Positions 59,792-64,000 of a stretch of DNA of 64,000 bases are shown here, in pieces; the first letter of the stretch is position 1, and every line of letters begins with the position of its first letter. The DNA lies in the IMG/VR virus record IMGVR_UViG_3300028025_004808, positions 1 through 64,000 of that record. One strand, 5' to 3'. The position numbers and the translations under genes are program-made. This stretch comes from a virus. The notes under the pieces were generated by a model, which worked only from the letters and a program-made list of their open reading frames with translations, did no database searches and was not told the DNA's origin.

Positions 59792-60088
59792 ATGGACTGT
59801 CTTTCTTTTCCAATAAAATTTACTTCAGGTCGTATAAAGACATTGCCCGAAGGAAGTTATGAATACTATAGACAAATACTTACATTTAGTTTATTAACAG
59901 AAGTTGGAGAACACCCAATAACACCAGACTTTGGTGTACTGGACCCTACTTTCATATCCATAGAACCGATAGATTTTGTTATTAATGCAGCAAGATTTTT
60001 GCCCGAAGTTGAAATTGTTGGGATAAATCCTTCACTGAGAGAAGACGGCTCGCTTAACGTAGAATTTGATTTCCGAGTGAGGACATAA
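59792..60088 (+). CDS. Baseplate wedge protein, gp25-like
   Basis: 98 residues from the ATG at 59792 (an upstream TTG is less likely). The sequence SYEYYRQILTFSLLTEVGEH, then PITPDFGVLDP and FLPEVEIVGI matches the gp25/gpW family of lysozyme-like wedge proteins that start the sheath ring. The length is typical. The next gene starts one base after the stop. Confidence 0.88.
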   Translation: MDCLSFPIKFTSGRIKTLPEGSYEYYRQILTFSLLTEVGEHPITPDFGVLDPTFISIEPIDFVINAARFLPEVEIVGINPSLREDGSLNVEFDFRVRT

Positions 60089-60089
60089 A

Positions 60090-61298
60090 ATGCCAATAAA
60101 TTTTTCTCAATATGTATCGCTTACACCGTTTGACTCTTCACCAACGGCAATATATTTAGACGCAATAGATTACGCACGAGTTGCTTTACCAGAATTTCAA
60201 CCTCGTCAGGGAACTCCTGAAGATGCAATACTGCAGGCTGTTTCATATGTAAGCGGATTAAATATTGCCGCTATAAATAGAATTCCTGACAGATTGATGG
60301 CTGGTCTTGTTGGGATGATGGGCGTTATTTTAGATGATGGCTCAAAAACTATTGCAGATATTAAATTTACTTCTACAACAACAGATGGAGCAGTAGTTCC
60401 TCAAGGAACAGTGGTCAGATATGAATTTGAGTTTTTGGGCGAAAGAAGTGCTCTTTACTTTGAAACTACTGAAGAACTAATAATTGCAGCAGTTGATATT
60501 GAAGACCCGCTTCCATATGGCAGTGTTGAAGCACAATCTCTTGAAATTGGATTAACTATCCCTTTGGCAGTTGGAACTCTTTTAGAAATTGAAACACCAA
60601 CAACAGATATTCTTCAAGCAGAACTTGAATCAATAGTAACTTCTGGAACTAACCCTGAAACTGAAATTGAATATTTAACAAGGTCTGTTAACTATCTTGG
60701 TTCGCTTTCTTCTTCTTTTGCAAAAGCATCTCAAGTTGATTCATTTATAGCGTCTGGATATGGAAATATAGTTTCTCGTTCAAAAACTTACGACCTTACA
60801 GACCCAGATGGCGACCTTGAGTTAGATGACCCGGATGAAGTAGGTTATGTGACTATATTTGTTTATGGTATTGGCGATTTTGTTTCTCCAGAACTAAAAA
60901 CAGATTTGCTTATTGATATTCAAGAAAAAACCGTTGCTGGCCTGGAAATAGGGATTAACAATGTAAATCTTGTAGAACTTGACGTAACAGCATCTATTGC
61001 TTATTCGTCCGATTACGAATCAGCGGTAATAGCAAATAATGTTAAATCTGCTTTGTCTTCTTATTTTTCTCCTGAAAATTATAGATTTTCAGACGGTATT
61101 AAACTTTCTGAATTTTATGGAATAATTTCTGGCGTTCGTGGTGTTGTTTATATGACAGAACTATCCGTAGAACCCAAATCTGCTACTTACGGCTCAAATG
61201 ATGTTGCTGGAAATATTGACTACGTATTTAAGGGCTCGCTTCCTTCTATTTCTTTTGACGACATCGTCTTAACACTTAATTCGGTAGCGTTGCAATGA
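60090..61298 (+). CDS. Baseplate J-like protein
   Basis: 402 residues with the gpJ pattern: QPRQGTPEDAILQAVSYVSG, IADIKFTSTTTDGAVVPQGT, EIETPTTDILQAELESIVTS and TEIEYLTRSVNYLG. It continues through the conserved wedge region LTDPDGDLELDDPDEVGYVT and the C-terminal SDGIKLSEFYGIISGVRGVV. It builds the baseplate wedge with the gp25-like and gpI-like proteins. It overlaps the next gene by 4 bases. Confidence 0.92.
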   Translation: MPINFSQYVSLTPFDSSPTAIYLDAIDYARVALPEFQPRQGTPEDAILQAVSYVSGLNIAAINRIPDRLMAGLVGMMGVILDDGSKTIADIKFTSTTTDGAVVPQGTVVRYEFEFLGERSALYFETTEELIIAAVDIEDPLPYGSVEAQSLEIGLTIPLAVGTLLEIETPTTDILQAELESIVTSGTNPETEIEYLTRSVNYLGSLSSSFAKASQVDSFIASGYGNIVSRSKTYDLTDPDGDLELDDPDEVGYVTIFVYGIGDFVSPELKTDLLIDIQEKTVAGLEIGINNVNLVELDVTASIAYSSDYESAVIANNVKSALSSYFSPENYRFSDGIKLSEFYGIISGVRGVVYMTELSVEPKSATYGSNDVAGNIDYVFKGSLPSISFDDIVLTLNSVALQ

Positions 61299-62902
61299 AA
61301 ACAATTCAAAGACTTAATGATTATCAGTCTTTAAGGGCGTACAATTTTGTTTCTTTGGATTCTGTTAATATTCTTGATACAAATACAAATTCTGGATGGT
61401 ATATATCAAGTGGAAACGGTTCATTAATTGTTTCTGGTGAAAACTTTTTTTGTAGTTCTCATTACGTTTTAAAAATAAATCCAATTAACAAAGAGCCTAT
61501 AACTTTAAGACTTGATTTCGACACAGAAACAACTCCATTTGAAATTGAAGATATAGGTCAAAGATTTGTTTTTACTTCTGTATTAAATTGCAACTTAGGC
61601 AATCCTCAGGTGTCTGCATTGATTTGCAACTCTAACGATGGATGCGGTGAACCAAATATAAGAAACCTTGTTGGTGGCTCTTGGGATGCAGTAAGGTCAA
61701 ATGTGTTGACGGTTACAGGACTGGAAGACGGTGTTGACGCATACGGCATAACCGTAACTATTTCAAACCACAGCCCAAACTTTGACCCAAATTTTGACCA
61801 ATTGGCTAACCCAGGAGTTGTGCCTACACCTCTTTCAACAATATATCTTTCTACGCCAAACTTGGTGAATGACTCGGCTTGGGCAAATAATCCGGTTATT
61901 CAAAACATAAGACCTTATATACCTAATTTTTTTGAAAGTTATGACTCAAATGAACTAGACCCAACTTGGCCATTCTTTAGACTTGTTGATGTACTTACAG
62001 ATGGAATAGCAGACAGTATGTTTCAGTACTCCGAATGGTTTCAATATGAAAAATCTGAATTACCTGCCAACTTTAGTGCTGCCGACATAGGAACAAGAAG
62101 CAGGCTTACTGACTACAACAATGTTAGAGATGAAAATCTTGATTGGCTTGCTCAGTTTTCTGGTCGTCAAGTAACTAAGCAGTTATACGATGCAAACAAT
62201 ACGGAGATAATAACCGATACTGAAGCATACAGAATTGCTCAACTTTATCCAGCCATTTACGGACGCGGTTCTGGGACTCAAGGTTCATTAAGAGCCGCTG
62301 CACAGTTTGTTCTAACTGGCGAAAAAACAGTATCTGTTAGCCAAAGATATGACGCTGGAAGCGGAGCAAATCCTTGGAACATAAGAATTACAACTTTAGG
62401 TTCGGAAACGCCAGATGTTGACTACAGAGGAAAAGTGGTAGCAGCCTCTACTGCAAATGTAAATATTTCTAGCGGTCTTGAAAATGGCGACATTATTGAC
62501 GGAGTAACTCTTGTGACGGGCAATAAAGTTCTTTTAAAGAATCAATCAACACAGTCACAAAACGGCGTCTATACAGTCGTTGCTTCTGGAGCGGCATCTA
62601 GGTCTACAGACTTTGACACTGGATGGAATGGTACGACAGGAGAAATTAAACAAGGCGCAGTATGGTACGTCACTCAAGGCGACACAAACGGTGACAAGTC
62701 TTTTGAAGTTTCTACTACTGGAAATATCACTATTGGCTCTACAGCAATAAATTTTTCTAGTTTTGCTGGTTCACCTAATGTGTTAAGTGTTGTGGCAGAA
62801 GCAAAGCCAATGGGGTACAAGATTTATCATACGATTGTTGATGAATTTACATTGACTCTTGGTAGCGGCACATTCGGAGTTCTCGGTACTGCCACCTTGT
62901 AG
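61295..62902 (+). CDS. Baseplate gpI-like protein with an inserted fibre-type domain
   Basis: 535 residues. The central part (TWPFFRLVDVLTDGIADSMF, YNNVRDENLDWLAQFSG, IAQLYPAIYGRGSGTQGSLR) is the tail protein I type wedge domain that holds the fibres. A second domain (about 385-490; VVAASTANVNISSGLENGD, DGVTLVTGNKVLLKNQSTQ, NGVYTVVASGAASRSTDFDT) is a well-known tail-fibre beta domain and is inserted before the last helix/strand segment. The N-terminal 200 residues are beta-rich and not recognised. A 45-base spacer follows. Confidence 0.8.
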   Translation: MKTIQRLNDYQSLRAYNFVSLDSVNILDTNTNSGWYISSGNGSLIVSGENFFCSSHYVLKINPINKEPITLRLDFDTETTPFEIEDIGQRFVFTSVLNCNLGNPQVSALICNSNDGCGEPNIRNLVGGSWDAVRSNVLTVTGLEDGVDAYGITVTISNHSPNFDPNFDQLANPGVVPTPLSTIYLSTPNLVNDSAWANNPVIQNIRPYIPNFFESYDSNELDPTWPFFRLVDVLTDGIADSMFQYSEWFQYEKSELPANFSAADIGTRSRLTDYNNVRDENLDWLAQFSGRQVTKQLYDANNTEIITDTEAYRIAQLYPAIYGRGSGTQGSLRAAAQFVLTGEKTVSVSQRYDAGSGANPWNIRITTLGSETPDVDYRGKVVAASTANVNISSGLENGDIIDGVTLVTGNKVLLKNQSTQSQNGVYTVVASGAASRSTDFDTGWNGTTGEIKQGAVWYVTQGDTNGDKSFEVSTTGNITIGSTAINFSSFAGSPNVLSVVAEAKPMGYKIYHTIVDEFTLTLGSGTFGVLGTATL

Positions 62903-62947
62903 CCATTGTTATAAGGCACAATATATAAGAGGTTTTAAGGTGGTCAC

Positions 62948-63313
62948 ATGATTGCAGGAAATTACAACATACTCTGTGAGCAAGGTGTTACTTTTACGCG
63001 CGTCATAGCCATTGAGCAGCCAAGCGCAGAAGACCCAGAGGTCTTTGAGCCGTATCCGCTTACTGACCACACCGCAAGAATGCAAGTTCGTAGAACAGTA
63101 GAGTCAACTAGCCCTTTAATTACTCTGACTACAGAAAATGGTCGCATATCTCTTAATGAGCCTGATGGAGTTATAACTATAGTTATAAGCGCTGCAGATA
63201 CGTCTGCTTTAACCTCAAGCGGCGTGTACGACCTAGAAATAATTGATGACTCTGGCAATGTTTCTAGAGTTATTCAAGGAACATTTACGTTGTCGCTAGA
63301 GGTAACTAGATGA
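62948..63313 (+). CDS. Ig-like small tail protein (121 aa)
   Basis: A beta-sandwich pattern (TFTRVIAIEQPS, TARMQVRRTV, ISLNEPDGVITIVISAAD and SGVYDLEIIDDSGNVSRVIQ) resembles BppU/Ig-like domains common among baseplate and fibre proteins. It lies between the gpI-like gene and the fibre genes, with a 4-base overlap to the next gene. It may attach fibres to the baseplate. No enzyme motif. Confidence 0.72.
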   Translation: MIAGNYNILCEQGVTFTRVIAIEQPSAEDPEVFEPYPLTDHTARMQVRRTVESTSPLITLTTENGRISLNEPDGVITIVISAADTSALTSSGVYDLEIIDDSGNVSRVIQGTFTLSLEVTR

Positions 63314-63624
63314 GTAATTCAGTTCCAAACAACGTCAATGTTTATCAAGATACTCCTAATAGGGTAACTGTTGACCAAGACTCACCAAATATAGTTGTTG
63401 TTCGTTCAACTTCACCAAGTTCGTCAAGTTCAAGAAGGCATATCCACACTCAAGGTGTTGCGTCTGCTGAATGGGTAATCACCCATACCCTTGGTGGCTA
63501 CCCATCTGTGTCCATTGTTGATTCTGCAAAAACAGCAGTCTTTGGTGAAGTACAATATGACAGTACGACACAGGTGACAGTTTCTTTCACGGTGCCGTTC
63601 TCTGGATACGCATATCTAACTTAA
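63310..63624 (+). CDS. Small fibre-associated domain protein (104 aa)
   Basis: A Ser-rich middle (STSPSSSSSRR) precedes a domain SAEWVITHTLGGYPSVSIVD with QVTVSFTVPFSGYAYL, which is the short beta domain often found at the ends of phage fibre proteins. The N-terminal part holds two VTVDQDSPN-type repeats. It probably joins the baseplate or fibre complex. It overlaps the upstream gene by 4 bases. Confidence 0.7.
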   Translation: MSNSVPNNVNVYQDTPNRVTVDQDSPNIVVVRSTSPSSSSSRRHIHTQGVASAEWVITHTLGGYPSVSIVDSAKTAVFGEVQYDSTTQVTVSFTVPFSGYAYLT

Positions 63625-63636
63625 AGGCGAGGGCCA

Positions 63637-64000
63637 ATGGCAACTAAATTTCTCACAAATATTGACCTAAACCAGAATCAACTGGTTAACGCCACCTTTG
63701 AAGTTCTTGGCACAGCCCCAAGCACTGGTAACTTTGAAGGTCGGATGTACTACAACAGTACTACCGACAGCATTGAAATCTATGGCAATGGTGCATGGCG
63801 CAAGGTTGTAAACAGCATCTCTTCTGGTGGTGGCGTAGGGATTGCTGAAGCCCTTACTGTTTCAGAGTCCAATGGCGTTGTAACCCTCACTCTCAATGTT
63901 GCAGATACCGACTCTGCTGGTTTGCTTTCATCCGCATTCTGGAATGACCTTAATGGGGCAACATCAGATGCAACAGCATCTAAGTTGGTCAAGCGTGACG
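63637..64000 (+). CDS. Tail fibre protein, 5' part (runs off the window)
   Basis: The ATG at 63637 opens a frame with no stop up to 64000. The product begins MATKFLTNIDLNQNQLVNAT, followed by GTAPSTGNFEGRMYYNSTTD and IEIYGNGAWRKV, which is the standard N-terminal attachment domain of tail fibres with repeated hydrophilic/beta units after it. The receptor-binding C-terminal part lies outside the window. Confidence 0.85.
   Translation, partial: MATKFLTNIDLNQNQLVNATFEVLGTAPSTGNFEGRMYYNSTTDSIEIYGNGAWRKVVNSISSGGGVGIAEALTVSESNGVVTLTLNVADTDSAGLLSSAFWNDLNGATSDATASKLVKRD

Overview
The window is 64 kb of a tailed double-stranded DNA phage with a contractile tail (a myovirus). It carries an HK97-fold capsid, prohead protease, portal and terminase. 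It also carries a complete contractile tail: sheath, tube, chaperone pair, tape measure, hub, spike, gp25-like wedge, gpJ-like and gpI-like baseplate proteins, and fibres. Base composition is AT-leaning by eye, arginine is written mostly AGA in the late genes, and the phage brings its own tRNA-Arg(UCU) and an odd tRNA-Ile(UAU). ThyX, a monomeric B12-dependent ribonucleotide reductase, a Rad52/22-type annealing protein and the HicA-like and DUF6321-like small genes together resemble phages of Actinobacteria, perhaps freshwater ones. That host guess is an inference and is weak. No integrase, attachment site or CRISPR array was seen.

Layout. 0-8.3 kb holds early, metabolic and regulatory genes: metallophosphoesterase, ThyX, tRNAs, a leftward block of small DNA-binding proteins (LexA-like winged helix, second HTH, HicA-like, Lys/Ala-rich histone-like), the B12-dependent reductase, and a single-gene unit for a small beta-rich protein ending in a strong bidirectional terminator. 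8.3-38.05 kb is transcribed leftward and is the head region. In transcription order it runs: small membrane protein, portal, giant prohead-protease polyprotein, acidic scaffold-like protein, a series of very large modular proteins, major capsid protein, terminator, 2OG-Fe(II) oxygenase, small genes. 38.09-64 kb is transcribed rightward: terminase large subunit, a recombination and nucleotide cassette (Rad52/22, Cas4/RecB-like nuclease, HNH, RuvC-like, ParB-like, PAPS-reductase-like plus a second ParB-like), then neck, tail and baseplate genes into fibre genes that run off the right edge.

The most unusual part is 12.4-35.7 kb. Five very large proteins (667 to 1935 residues), one of them fused to the prohead protease, share small cassettes: a K-G-[LI]-G-x-[ST]-I-G segment, an EF-hand-like DGDxDG loop followed by a Q-x-G-x-x-F-x-R-P tail, a paired-cysteine module with 17 residues between the cysteines, and a recurring [GRPVN]-[FL]-A-S-[STNQRV] linker (nine copies in the protease polyprotein alone). 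Between these cassettes sit enzyme-like domains: a zeta-toxin-like kinase, two HExxH metalloprotease-like domains, an ADP-ribosyltransferase-like segment and a HipA-like kinase fold (plus a degenerate relative). My reading is that these are virion-internal polyproteins, possibly cut by the phage protease at the A-S linkers, packaged in the head and delivered to the cell as effectors. That is inference and needs virion proteomics. The prohead-protease and capsid genes also share an upstream element, ACTTGCACT-N20-TA[AT]TAT, with identical spacing, which looks like a phage-specific late promoter.
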